Positions 13,094 to 24,207 of a stretch of 55,693 nucleotides of DNA are shown piece after piece. The notes beneath the pieces were generated by a model. It ran no database searches. It was given only the letters and a program-made list of their open reading frames with translations, and was not told the DNA's origin. Both the position numbers and the translations under genes were made by a program. The DNA comes from Mesomycoplasma hyorhinis ATCC 17981. Its GTDB lineage: Bacteria > Bacillota_I > Bacilli_A > Mycoplasmatales > Metamycoplasmataceae. The stretch covers positions 1 to 55,693 of the forward strand of contig NZ_KB911488.1 of the NCBI RefSeq assembly GCF_000383515.1, read 5' to 3'. How positions within the stretch are numbered: the first letter of the stretch is position 1; each line of letters opens with the position of its first letter.

Positions 13094-13642
13094 TTGAAAT
13101 CAAAATATCACAATAAATTAATTTGAAAAACATATAATCAATACAAACACATTTTTGTAGCTAGTGCAAAAAGCGTAATTAAAATTTATAATAATATCCC
13201 ATTAAACTGAGAAGATTTAGTAAATTATAGTCTTTTTAATTTAGTTGACATTGTCAATTCTTACGATAAAAATCAACAACACTCGTTTGAAAAATATCTC
13301 TTTTACAAAGTTAAATATTTAATGATTAATTATTCAAAAAAATATGTTTCAAAATCTCATCAAGTTTTAAATTTAGCTTTAAATTATGAAGAATATGAGT
13401 TTGAATTTGAAGATCCTAATTCAGATATTTATGAGCAAAGTGTTTATTCACACAATGAACCAAAACAGTGATTGCAAAAAACATTTGATATTACAAATGA
13501 TTTAGAGCTAGAAATTTTAGTTCATTATTTCTTCAGTGGCTTTAAAACTAAGCAAATTTCTTCTAAAACAAATGTTAGTCCACAAAAAATAAATATTATT
13601 TTAAAAGAATTTAAAAAGAAAATTGATACTTATATATTATAA
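13094..13642 (+). CDS. SigH-like RNA polymerase sigma factor
   Basis: 182 residues with the pattern of sigma-70 region 2 (EDLVNYSLFNLVDIVNSYD followed by SFEKYLFYKVKYLMI), matching Bacillus SigH, and a region 4 helix-turn-helix (LELEILVHYFFSGFKTKQIS, then a VSPQKINIILKEFKKK helix). Position between rlmB and rpmG is exactly where sigH sits in Bacillus, so I infer orthology, perhaps with the MG428-type recombination sigma of mycoplasmas. Start is uncertain. A perfect AGGAGG (13072-13077) is 16 nt from TTG 13094. ATA 13083 has ideal spacing but is out of frame across a T7 run (13089-13095). Confidence 0.75.
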
Positions 13643-13662
13643 TTTTATAACTTAAATTTTTT

Positions 13663-13671
13663 TGTTATAAT
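13663..13671 (+). promoter_or_regulatory. Extended -10 promoter of rpmG-secE-nusG
   Basis: TGTTATAAT, a perfect extended -10, ends 6 nt before the rpmG ATG. Transcription should start at or next to the A of the ATG, giving a leaderless mRNA; no Shine-Dalgarno is present. Confidence 0.65.
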
Positions 13672-13677
13672 GCATAA

Positions 13678-13821
13678 ATGCCAAAATCAAAAATTTCATT
13701 AAGTTGTATAGAATGTAAAAGTAAAAACTACACAATTAATAAGTCTTCTCAAGAAAGACTGGTTTTGAAAAAGTTTTGCAAAAAATGTAACTCAAGTACA
13801 ACACATAAAGAAGAAAAATAA
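13678..13821 (+). CDS. rpmG: 50S ribosomal protein L33
   Basis: 47 residues with two zinc-ribbon pairs (CIEC and CKKC), the usual form of zinc-binding L33. It lies between the sigma-like gene and secE, as in Bacillus (rpmGB). Probably the first gene of a leaderless transcript. Confidence 0.95.
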   Translation: MPKSKISLSCIECKSKNYTINKSSQERLVLKKFCKKCNSSTTHKEEK

Positions 13822-13841
13822 ATAGTTAGAAAGTTTTGTCA

Positions 13842-14054
13842 ATGTTTAAATTTAAAAACAAGAAAAAGAAACCAAAAAAGTATTGAATTAGACACTTTTT
13901 TAAAGAACTAAAAAGAGTTAAATGACCAACAGGCTCATATTTAGCTAAAAATTATTTTAAAGTGTTAATTTTTATTTTAGTTGCAACTATTGTATTTTTC
14001 ATTATATTAACAATAGCAACCGTGCTTTGAAATAGAACAGGAGTAGGTCTATAA
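13842..14054 (+). CDS. secE: Preprotein translocase subunit SecE
   Basis: 70 residues, single-spanning. A basic N-terminal stretch is followed by the amphipathic FKELKRVKWPT segment typical of SecE and one membrane helix (about residues 40-62). It would clamp SecY in the Sec translocon. UGA codons are Trp. Identity rests on this motif and on position between rpmG and nusG. Confidence 0.92.
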
Positions 14055-14062
14055 AGAGAGAA

Positions 14063-14662
14063 ATGATGACAGATTTTAAATGATATATGATTTCAACAAT
14101 TTCAAATAAAGAAGATACAGCTATTGATCTTTTAAAAAACAGAATCAAATCTGAAGGTTTAGAACAGTACTTTAAAGAAATTAAAAAATTTGAAATTACA
14201 ACTATTAGTGATAAAGAATATGAAAAAAAATTAAAAGGTGAAAAATACGTAGAAAAAAAAGAAAACCTATACAAAGGTTATATTTTTATTAATATGCAAA
14301 TGAATGATGCAGTTTGATTTATTGTAAGAAATACTCAATATATCACAGGGCTAATTGGTTCTTCAGGAAAAGGAACAAAACCAACACCAGTTTCTGAAAA
14401 ACAAATAAGAAAAATGGAAGAAAAACAAAGAGAAAAACTTGTTGAATATGCAAAGTTCGGGATTATTAATTCTCCATTTAAAGTAGGAACAGTTGTTGAA
14501 ATTATTCAAGGTCCATTTATAGGTGAGATTGGTAAAATCTCTTCAGTTGACTTAGTTAATGCTTCTTCTGCTGTTCAACTTGAAGTATTAGGAAGAAAAA
14601 CTGAAACTTTAATTGAAAATAAAAATCTAAAAATCATTTCTGATAAAGTTAATTCAAATTAA
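14063..14662 (+). CDS. nusG: Transcription elongation/termination factor NusG
   Basis: 199 residues. The NGN domain starts FKWYMISTISNKEDTAI, with YKGYIFINMQM and the TGLIGSSGKGTKPTPVS segment. The C-terminal KOW domain has FKVGTVVEIIQGPFIGEIGK. Two ATGs are adjacent (14063 and 14066). A strong terminator follows, closing the rpmG-secE-nusG transcript. In Bacillus rplK-rplA would come next; here they lie at 51.2 kb. Confidence 0.97.
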
Positions 14663-14674
14663 TAATAATGTTTT

Positions 14675-14708
14675 AAAAAATAGCAAATTTTTGCTATTTT
14701 TTGTTTTA
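14675..14708. terminator. Rho-independent terminator after nusG
   Basis: A 12-bp stem AAAAAATAGCAA / TTGCTATTTTTT with a 4-nt loop and a T tract; symmetric, so usable in both directions. Confidence 0.85.
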
Positions 14709-14709
14709 A

Positions 14710-15383
14710 TTTTTTAAAAGCTATGATGAAAAAGAAAATAATCAAACACAATTAAGTAATTTTAAAAATAACAAATCAAAACGTTTGCAAATATTAAAAG
14801 ATTTATCTTCTTATGTTTTAAAATTTTCCAAACAACCATTAACTCAACAACAAATCAATTTTTTAATTAATAAATATAAAGTTTCTAAAACACTCATTAT
14901 CTTTTTATTTAATAAAGTTAAAAAATTAGACATTGAACAACTAAGAAAAAATTCTCAAATTATTGTTAAAAAAGTAGTAAATACAATAAAACCTTTGCTA
15001 GAAAAATATTATTTAAGTTTTTGTAAATGAGAAGAAAATCAAGACAAAACTCAAGCAAATTGAGTAAATAATTTAGCTTTAAAAAAACTTGATAATTTAG
15101 ACAATTTTAGATATTACAAGAAAAAATGCTATAAAAATGAAGAACTTTTAATTGAAGTTGAATATTTAATCCATCAAGATTCTGGATTTTGAAACATAGA
15201 AAAATCATATAAATTAGTAAATGATTTTTAAACAATTTTAAAAGTAAAAAAATAGAATTTTATACTTTTGATACAGAAAATTCACAAATTATTTACAAAA
15301 GTATTTACAAACAACAAAAACTGTTACAAGTTATAAAATACAAAGTCAGTTTAAACTACTTTAAAGTACAAAGAGATTTGTAA
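14710..15383 (+). pseudogene. Unidentified decayed gene
   Basis: An open frame with UGA-Trp and mycoplasma-like codon use runs 14710-15231 without an ATG start; ATGs at 14723/14726 are in another frame and stop after a few codons. A second protein-like frame (15231-15383), displaced by one base, continues directly after its stop. This looks like a gene of about 220 codons broken at its start and near its end. The product is Lys/Asn/Leu-rich and helical, with no motif I recognise. It lies between the nusG terminator and the broken nagA, in a region clearly losing function. Confidence 0.55.
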
Positions 15384-15447
15384 TTTAAAAAATTTCATAA
15401 TTTCAGTATTTTTAGCTATATTCATTTATGATTTAACAAAGGAAATT

Positions 15448-16602
15448 ATGATACTAAAAAATGCATTGATAACTACAAAAGACAAACAATTTTTAGGTTA
15501 AATAAGATTAAATCTAGATGGAAAAATTGAACAAATAGGACAAGGAACCACACAAGAAGAAGGAATTGACTGTAAGCAAAACGTTTTGCTTACAGCTTTT
15601 ATTGATTCACATACACATGGTGGATATGGACTTTCTTTTAACAAAATTGCTGAAACTGATTTTATAAAAAAGTTCTTGAAATACAAACATAATTTGGATA
15701 AAAAAAGAAGGTATTGCTGCTGTTTGTGCAACAATAGTAACTGATTCTTGAAGCAAAATTAAATTATTTAGTGAAAAATTCAATTTAATCCATAATAATT
15801 TTGAAAACTTTATACTTAGTTGATATCTTGAAGGTCCTTTTATTTCTAAAGAAAAAAAGGTGCACATATAAAAGATTTAATTATTTCAGTTAAAAAATAA
15901 CATCTAGAATATTTAAAAAATTACTTAAATTTTAGAGCCACAATTGCTATTGCGCCTGAAAATAATTCACAATCTATTTTAAAAAAATATAAAGTTGTTT
16001 TTGATTTTGCAATTGGACATTCAAATTGTTATAACTTTTCACAAAAACATAATTTAGAAACTTTTAAAAGATTTACACATTTTTACAATGCTTGTTCGAT
16101 GTTTAATTAAAGGCAAGAATCATTAGTAAATTTAATTTTAGAAACAAAATTAAGTAAAAACTTTTTAGTAGAGCTAATCGCAGATGGTTTGCATATTAAA
16201 AATTCAACTTTAATTTTTACCTTAGATGGATTAAATATTGATAATGTTTGCATAGTTTCTGATTTATTGCCAGAAAAAGGTTTAAAAAATGGAATTTATG
16301 ATCTTGGACCTTTAAAAGTTGATAAAAAATCAGATTTGTTCTATGTTCATAATTCTTCCACAATTGCAGATTCAGGAAAATAGTTTAATAAAGTTCTAAA
16401 AAATTTAAAACACAACACTAATATTAGTTGATTAGATTTAGTAAAAGTATCATCACACAATGTTGCTAAATCACTAAATTTAACACATTTATATGGTGAT
16501 ATCCAGGTAGATCAATTAGCTAATATTGCTTTAATAGATCAAAATTTCAATGTTATTTTTAGTATTATTAATAATAAAAAATATTCAAATAAAAAACTCT
16601 AA
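15448..16602 (+). pseudogene. nagA: Broken nagA (N-acetylglucosamine-6-phosphate deacetylase)
   Basis: The ATG has an AAGGAAATT ribosome site and the frame begins like NagA, but TAA stops it at codon 18 (15499). The sequence then resumes: LLTAFIDSHTHGGYG (metal-binding HTHG) is followed by a frameshift near 15690, the LEGPF motif, a second shift near 15855, stops at about 15898 and 16108, IADGLHIKN (substrate HxH region), SDLLPEKG, and a stop at 16381 in the active-site TIADSGK segment. A C-terminal NVAKSLNLTHLYGDIQ and IALID end is still readable. With at least two shifts and four stops, no active enzyme can be made. GlcNAc-6-P deacetylation has probably been lost or moved elsewhere. Confidence 0.87.
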
Positions 16603-16935
16603 AATGTTCAAAAATAAAGCATTTTTGTAATATTTACTAAAAAATAAAGTTCTTTATTTTGCTTTTTAAATCCAAATTTTTCCTATTTTTAAAAATAATA
16701 ATTATTTTTTTAAAAATTCTAATTTTTAAGCAAAATGATAATTCAAAAGTTTAAAAATTTTTTCAAAGAATAATTTAATAAAAATTCATTGTGTTTGTTT
16801 ATTTTTCTTATCTTTTTTATTTTAAAATTTTAAAATAACTTATAATTTAGTAAATTTTTATAGATTAAGTTAATAAAAAAATATTTAAAAATAAATAATA
16901 TATTCTATTATGCGCAACAAAGGAAAATAAAATCG
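16603..16935. other. Intergenic, very A+T-rich
   Basis: About 330 bases with no credible gene on either strand. A palindromic AAAATAAAGTTCTTTATTTT near 16640 followed by T-rich DNA may be an old terminator. TATAAT at 16851-16856 is the likely -10 box for the HNH gene, giving a leader of about 75 nt. A 6-codon ATG frame at 16909 overlaps the ribosome site of that gene. Confidence 0.5.
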
Positions 16936-18063
16936 ATGAGTATATCGGCAAAACAAAAAGATAAGATTTTTGACAATTATTGTAAAAATAAAACTCAATG
17001 CCTGGATTTTGCAGGTAGAGAGATTATTAAAGATCACAAGAAAAATTCACAAGTACAAGAAGAAAACTCTGATCAATTTCCAGGTTTTTGAGATATTGAT
17101 CATATTATTCCACAAGATATATTTGATAAAATAGATCACTCCAAAATATCTGTTATTAAAAAGTATCTCAATTCAGAAAAAAATTTGCAACCTGTGCATC
17201 GTAAGACAAATGAAGAAAAAGGTAATAATTTACACTTTGTAGCTAATAATAAAAAGTGAAGAGTTGTTATTAGTCCATATTCTCCAAATTCAACCAAAAA
17301 GCAAAAACTTGAAATAATTCCTTTTGATCAAAAGCTAATCAATAAACAAATTGATGTTCAATCATTGATAAAAGTTAAAGAAACAAAGAAAAATCAAGCA
17401 CAAGGTAATCAAAAAGCTTCAAAAAATAAAAAAGTTGAAATTGAAGCTTTTAAAAACTTAAATTCATCCGGTGCACTTATTGTTAGTGAACAAAATCAAG
17501 CAACATTAGACAAACCCATTCCCACAACCAAATCACTTTTAACTTCGTATAAAAATCAGTTTCATCTTCTTTTTATATTGATAGATAGAGATTTTAATTT
17601 TGATCACTTAAATATGATTGAAGATCTTTTTAAATTAAATGATTTAAAAATTCAGTTTTACTTTTCTGAACAAAAATTTTCTAATTCAGATTTAAAATTT
17701 TTAACAATATTAGTTAAACATAAATTTAATAATAACAACTTTGGTACTATATTTGAAAGCATAATCGAAGCTTTATCTTTTCTTGAAAAAGACAAACTTA
17801 AATTTTCATTAAAAACTTATCCTATATTTTGATCAATTCAAGCAGTTGAAATTAAAGATTTAACTAATTTTAAATCCAATATCTTTGCGCAATTTTACAA
17901 ATCTCAAGAATCATTTTTAGCTACTAAGAACTTTTTCACCAATGCAAATCTTTTAGTCTCAAATGAAATTAAAAATTCACTTTCTTTAATTTATAATCTT
18001 AATTTAGAGCAATGAAATACAGACAAAAATGCTAAATGGTTTTGATTGAAAAAACCATATTAA
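16936..18063 (+). CDS. HNH endonuclease-domain protein
   Basis: 375 residues. The N-terminal 100 residues carry an HNH/McrA-like core: DIDHIIPQ (D55, H56), then NLQPVHRKTNEEKGN with N83, H88 and the closing N. The CxxC pairs common in HNH are missing. A low-complexity Lys/Asn/Gln linker (about 140-175) leads to a 200-residue C-terminal region I do not recognise. The gene has its own promoter; ymdB follows after 12 nt. It could be a host defence or DNA-processing nuclease, but no partner gene (methylase, helicase) is near. Confidence 0.75.
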
Positions 18064-18075
18064 AAGAGAGAAATT

Positions 18076-18888
18076 ATGACAAAATCAGCAACAGTTTTAT
18101 TTGTAGGTGATATTTTTTCCAAAGTTGGTATAGCTTGCTTTAAAAAACATTTCCCAATACTAAATCAAAAATATCATTTTGATTTAGTTGTAGTTCAAGG
18201 CGAGAATATTTCAGGAAGAAAAGGGCTAAATGAAAAGGATTATTTAGAATTAAAACAAGCAGGTGTGGATGTTTTTACTTTAGGAAACCATGTTTGATCT
18301 AATCCTGATATTTTAAAAATAATTAACAACAACGATATGGTGCGTCCTTTAAATATTAATGGGCTTGATTACCCAGGACAAGGAAGTGTAGTTTATAGAA
18401 AAAACAACTTAAATTTCCGCATTACTTCACTTTTGGGTATTTCATTTAATGGTTTGATCAAACCGTGAAAACAAGAATATGCAAATAATTTTTTTGATGC
18501 TATTGACGCAGTGATTTTAGATGATGAAGCTGATTTTCATCTTGTTGATTTCCACGCTGAAACCACTTCAGAAAAAAATGTTTTATCTATTTACTTAAAT
18601 GGAAAAATTAATGCAATAGTAGGAACACATACACATGTGCAAACTTCTGATGGAAGAAAATTATCGCAAGGAACACTTTATATAACAGATGTTGGTATGA
18701 CAGGCCCTAGAAATGAAGCTATTGGTGCTGATTTTTTAAAGGTTTATCAAAAAATGCGTTATGATAAAATGATCAAATTTACAGCGTCAAATAACTACTC
18801 ACAATTTAATGCTGTTGTTTTAAAATTAAATACAAAATTGGATAATCAAAGTATTGAAGTGATTAATATTATGGATGATATAAACTAA
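18076..18888 (+). CDS. ymdB: YmdB-family metallophosphoesterase
   Basis: 270 residues of the YmdB (TIGR00282) family, 2',3'-cyclic-nucleotide phosphodiesterases with a binuclear metal site. Metal-binding motifs are visible in order: VGDIF near the start, GEN (QGENISGRKG), GNH (FTLGNHVW), DFHAETTSEK, and GTHTHVQT. Length is normal. Start has an AAAGAGAG ribosome site 12 nt after the HNH gene stop. A strong terminator follows. Confidence 0.93.
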
Positions 18889-18891
18889 ATT

Positions 18892-18924
18892 AAAATACTC
18901 TAAAAATTTTTTAGAGTATTTTTT
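18892..18924. terminator. Terminator after ymdB
   Basis: AAAATACTCTAAAAA pairs with TTTTTTAGAGTATTTT, followed by T residues; starts 3 nt past the stop. Confidence 0.85.
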
Positions 18925-19003
18925 ATAAATGAAGAAAAAAGAAGTAAAGTTGTTCAAAATAAACAAATATGTTTACTTTGAGATTTTTAAAAAAGTCAAA
19001 AAA

Positions 19004-19012
19004 TGATATAAT
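19004..19012 (+). promoter_or_regulatory. Extended -10 promoter of gyrB
   Basis: TGATATAAT, an extended -10, about 48 nt upstream of the gyrB ATG; the leader carries a good TAGGAG ribosome site. Confidence 0.6.
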
Positions 19013-19059
19013 TTTTAAATATAAAAAGCACTAGTTACAATTAGTAGTTAGGAGTGAAA

Positions 19060-20982
19060 ATGTCAAATCAAAATTACGAAGCAGAAAGCATACAAACATT
19101 AGAGGGACTCGAACCAGTAAGAAAAAGACCTGGAATGTATATAGGTGGAACTGGAATTTTACCATTACATCATCTTATTTGAGAAATAGTTGATAACGCA
19201 GTTGATGAAGCTTTAGCTGGATTTGCAAATACAATTACAGTTGAAATCACAACGGATGGTTATGTAAAAGTCTCAGATAATGGTCGTGGGATTCCAGTTG
19301 GTATACATCCAAAACATAACGTCTCAGCAGCTGAAGTTGTTCTAACTGTTTTGCACGCTGGAGGAAAATTTGATGGAAGTTCTTATAAAGTTTCCGGTGG
19401 TCTTCATGGAGTTGGTGCTTCAGTAGTTAATGCTTTAAGTGCTAATTTAAAAGTATGAATTAAAAGAGATGGCAAGCTTTATTTTCAAGAGTTTGTAGAT
19501 GGTGGAAAAAAAATAGACGATCTAAAAGTTATAGACACAGTACCTGATTTTTCAACAGGTACTACCATTATGTTTAAACCAGATTTTACTATTATGGAAG
19601 TAAATGATTTTCGTTTAGATATTATTTTAGATCGACTCAAGCAGACTGCTTATCTTACAAAAAACTTAAAATTTATTGTCAAAGACCAACGAAATAATTT
19701 CGAAAAAGAATTCTTATTTGCTGGTGGAATAATTGATTATGTAAGTGAATTAACAAAAGGTTCTGAAAAAGTGCATGATAATATTATTTACTCAGAAGGT
19801 GAGATTTCAACCGATCAATATCACACAAAAGCTGAAATTGCTCTACAATATGTAAAAGAAGATCGTTCTGAAGTTCTAGCTTATACAAACAACATTTACA
19901 ACCGTGAAGGTGGAACACACGAAACAGGATTGTTTGATGCTTTGTCCAGAATTTTAAATAACTATGCTTTAGAAAATAAATTTTTTAAATCAGATCAAGA
20001 AAAATTTTCTCGTGAAGACATTAAAGACGGAATGTATGTTGTTGTTTCAATTAAACATTCAAATCCAATTTTTGAAGGTCAAACTAAAGGAAAATTAAAC
20101 AACAAAGAAGTTCGTTCTGTAGTTAACAAAATTTTTTCTGAAGTATTTGAAAGATTTTTAGCTGAAAATCCAGATCAAGCAAGAAAAATTATTGAGCGTA
20201 ACTTGCTTTCACAAAAAGCAAGAAAAGCAGCTGAGTCAGCTCGTGAAGCGATTAAAAGAAAATCACCTTTTGAAATTAATTCATTACCAGGAAAATTAGC
20301 TGATTGTACTACAAAAGATGCACAAATTAGCGAACTTTACATAGTTGAGGGTAACTCAGCTGGTGGAAGCGCTAAAATGGGTCGTGATCGTCATTTTCAA
20401 GCTATATTGCCACTTAGAGGTAAAGTAATTAATTCACAAAAAACTAATTTTGAAAAAGTGCTTAAAAACGAAGAAATTCTCTCTTTAATTACCGCTTTTG
20501 GTACAGGTATTGGTGCAGAATTTAATATCAACAAAATCCGTTATTATAAAATCATCATTATGACCGATGCCGATTCTGATGGTTCACATATTAGAACTTT
20601 ACTCTTGACTTTCTTATACAGATTTTTCAAACCATTAATTGAATACGGTTTTGTTTACATAGCACAACCTCCACTTTACAAAATTTCAGCAAATAAAAAA
20701 GTTGTTTATGCATATTCAGATAAGCAAAAAGAACAAATAATTGAACAAGAATTTTCAAATCAAAAAGTTAGCATTCAAAGATACAAAGGTCTTGGAGAGA
20801 TGAATCCAGATCAACTCTGAGAAACCACTATGGACCCAAAAACAAGAAAAATGATTCAAGTACAAATTCAGGATGCAATTATTGCTTCACAAGTTTTTGA
20901 AGAATTAATGGGAACAGATGTAGCTCCTAGAAAATTATTTATTGAAGAAAATGCAAAATATGCAAAAAACCTAGACTTTTAG
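19060..20982 (+). CDS. gyrB: DNA gyrase subunit B
   Basis: A 640-residue type II topoisomerase ATPase subunit. The GHKL domain has [25 protein letters not shown] and [15 protein letters not shown]; the TOPRIM domain has [17 protein letters not shown] and [14 protein letters not shown]. The C terminus ([14 protein letters not shown]) is the GyrB rather than ParE ending. gyrA is not adjacent, so the gene stands alone between two terminators. Confidence 0.94.
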
Positions 20983-20994
20983 TATTATAATTCG

Positions 20995-21030
20995 AAATTA
21001 CAACACGTTTTTGTTGTTGTAATTTTTTAT
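20995..21030. terminator. Terminator after gyrB
   Basis: An 11-bp perfect stem AAATTACAACA / TGTTGTAATTT with a T tract, 12 nt after the gyrB stop. Confidence 0.85.
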
Positions 21031-21072
21031 TTTTTAAATCAATTAACAAATTTTATTATTTAAGGAAATATT

Positions 21073-24000
21073 ATGAAAATATCAAAAAAATCTTTAATTA
21101 TTTTATTAGCTTCAGCTAGTGCCATTACTATTAGTTCGCTTGCTATAGGACTAGGTGTAGGATTATCAAAACAAAAAGACAAATTTGCTAATTTAGGCTA
21201 TCAATTAGAATATAGCAACAGACAAGCGCAAGACAATTTATATAGCATATTTGCAAAAGTCAAATTAGATTCTAAATACAAAAATCAAGTTGTTTTTGCA
21301 AAATTTGTAAATGATACTAGTTTAGACAAAATTGTTGCCGTTTCAGTGGATAATGAATCTAATGCTTTGGTAAAGTACCCAATAGTTGAAAGCGGATTTA
21401 CTAGAGTAGTTTATTTATTAAGCGGACTTTATGTTGATAATCAAGCAAAAACATTAATTAAATCTTTTGAACCAGAAGTAAATCTAAAAAACATTATTTT
21501 TAAAGCAACAAATGCAGGAAATCAACTAATTTTTAATCCAATGCTTAGTGCTAATGAAAAGTTTAAATTAACTTTTAAAGACAAAAACAATGCAAAAGAA
21601 ACAACTTTTGAAGCTTCTACTAATCAAGATGGAGTCATTAATATCGATTCTGAAAAAATTAATTTACAAGGAAATTATCAACTTGTATCCGCTGTTATAG
21701 CTAAAAATAATTATTCACTTGATTTTAATTCACAAGTTATCGAAATGAGTTTTTTCAAAAAATCAAATCCTGTAGTACCGACTAGCGATGTTATGATTAA
21801 AAATGATAAAGTAGCAATAATAAATAAAATTAACACTCTAGAACTTAGTGATCATAATTTAAAATTTGAAGCTAATATTAAAGATTTTTCACAACTTGCT
21901 TTAGATTATGAAGTAGTTTTAACACTAAAAAATCAAAATAAACCTGCAGAATTATTGAAATCAACAGCTAAAATAATGGATAATAAATTAGTGTTTACTT
22001 TTGATAATCTTACTTCTAATACAAGTTACCAAATTAGTAATATTTCTTACAAAAATGATTACACAGACAAAATTCTGCTAGATCCAAGCATAAACAAAAC
22101 CTTTATAACTAATTCAAAACCACTAGATTTTGATTTTTCAAATTTTGCTTTAAAAATCAAGGATAATCACTACAAAGTAAATATTAAATTATCAAGTAAA
22201 GACAATCTTTTAGAAGCAAATCAAGCAGTAAATGTTGTTTTTACAAGCGAAGATAAAACTTTGGAACATCCAGCAAAAATAACACAAGATTCTACTAATG
22301 ATTACAAAATTGAGCTTGAATTAGATAATTTACAACAAGATCAAATTTATAGCTTAGAGATGATTAAACTTGCTTTAAAACCAACAAAAGCATTAAAAAA
22401 TCTAGGAAAAGCACAAGACAATGTTATCTACAATGCAAAAGATGATTTTGATAAAATCAGTTTTATTAATGAAAAATGACTAAATATTACATTAACAAGA
22501 GAAGTTGATCCAAAAACATTAACTGATAAACACTCATCTTACAAAATCAAGCTTAATTTTTCAAAAATTACTCCTACATACTTAAATCATAAAATAGCTT
22601 TAGAATACCAAAGTAAAAATAATGATTTAGCTACAACTTCTGAAGTAGAAATTAAAGATTCAAGCACTTTAGATTACACTTTGGATTTAAATAATTTAGT
22701 TGTTAATAAAGAATATGAACTAAAATTCTTGATTTTAAAAGATACTAATAACAAAGTTATAAAAATTACAACAAAAGATTTAAACTTAAATGATTCTTTA
22801 AAAATCTTGCAAACATTTTCTAATTTTCAAATAAAATCAAGAACAATTAACTCACTAAATGCTAGTGTTGAAATCAATACAGATTTAAATAATTCAAAAG
22901 TGGATTTCAGTCAAAATAAACAAGTAAAAGTCTTTTACCAAGAAGTAAATAATTCATCAAACACACATCAAATAACTGGTACAATTAAAGATAACAATAA
23001 CAACAATAATAAAAAACAACTGGATTTAACATTTAATAATCTAGAATTGAATAAAAAATATAAAATTACTAAACTAGAAGTTACTAATTCAGCTAATGAT
23101 GCACACAATAATATTGTTTTTAATTTGTTTACCCCTTGAGAACTTGAAAATCAGTTTGAAGTTAGCTCAATTTCAGATTTGAATTTAAAAACAGGACAAC
23201 TAGATTTTCAAGTCAACACTAACATTGATTTAACTAATAGTAAATACAAATTAATGTTAAAAAATCAAAACAATCAACAAGTTAAAGAGATAGTTACAAA
23301 CCAAAAAGATAGTATAACTTTTAATAAACAAACTAATATAATAAGTGTGAAATTATCTTCAATTTTTAACCAAGAAGGAAAATACTTAATAGAAAAATTA
23401 TTAATAGCAAATAATAATAATAATTTTACAAACGCAAAAGAAATTTCACTTTCAAATAAAAACAAAATTTTAGATATTCAAGCATTAGACAATATTGCAT
23501 CTAAAGTAAAACAACAACTTGAAAAACTCTCAGATAAATCAATTCCATCTTTAGTAAATGTACAAACAGTTTCAAATTTAGTAGATGAAAAATACAAAAA
23601 TCTTTTGCAATTTAGTGAATTTCAAAATGTTAATAATCAAAATGGTTCTTTGAAATTAAAATATAATATTGAATATTTAGCTAACACAAGATATTTTGAT
23701 ATTTCTTGAAGCAATCTTAATAAAATTATTGATGATAAAGAATTAAATAAACACTGGATTGCTGATGCAACTCAATACGGTAGTTGATGATTGCAATATT
23801 ACAAACCTGAAAATGTTTTTGCAAATGGTTATTACTGATTTGCTTGACCTGGATCTGCAGATATAAAATTTTATGTAAAACCAAGATCTCAAAATCATAA
23901 TTTTGTAGGTCAAATTAAACTCAAATTTAAAAATCATCCAGATTATTTCTGACCAGCAAAAGTAGGAGCAGATAAATACATTAAAGATCCTTTTATAGTA

Positions 24001-24207
24001 AATGTAACTAATAAAAACGGAACTACAACCAAGTTAAGTATCAAACAACAACCAATTCTATCCAGAGATAAATCTATGGTGACTTATACTTTTGATGTAA
24101 ATGATTATATTAAAAATATTGAAATTGTTTTCCCAAGTGCTCATAATGTAGCTTATGTAAGTATTTTTGATATTTTCTTAACTACTACACAAAAAGATAA
24201 TGTATAA
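21073..24207 (+). CDS. Large surface protein with repeated beta-domains
   Basis: 1044 residues. An uncleaved signal-anchor or signal peptide (hydrophobic residues about 7-29, no lipobox Cys) leads to at least five imperfect repeats of about 110-130 residues. Each ends in a shared phrase of the type 'nL..n..Y.i..i' (for example NTSYQISNISYKND, NKKYKITKLEVTN). This is the DUF1410-like, fibronectin-style architecture of mycoplasma surface proteins. The last 160 residues differ: Trp/Tyr-rich (SWWLQYYKPENV, FWPAKVGADKY) and resembling a carbohydrate-binding beta-sandwich. UGA-Trp codons cluster in this tail. A host-facing adhesin or matrix-binding role is an inference. Confidence 0.8.
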
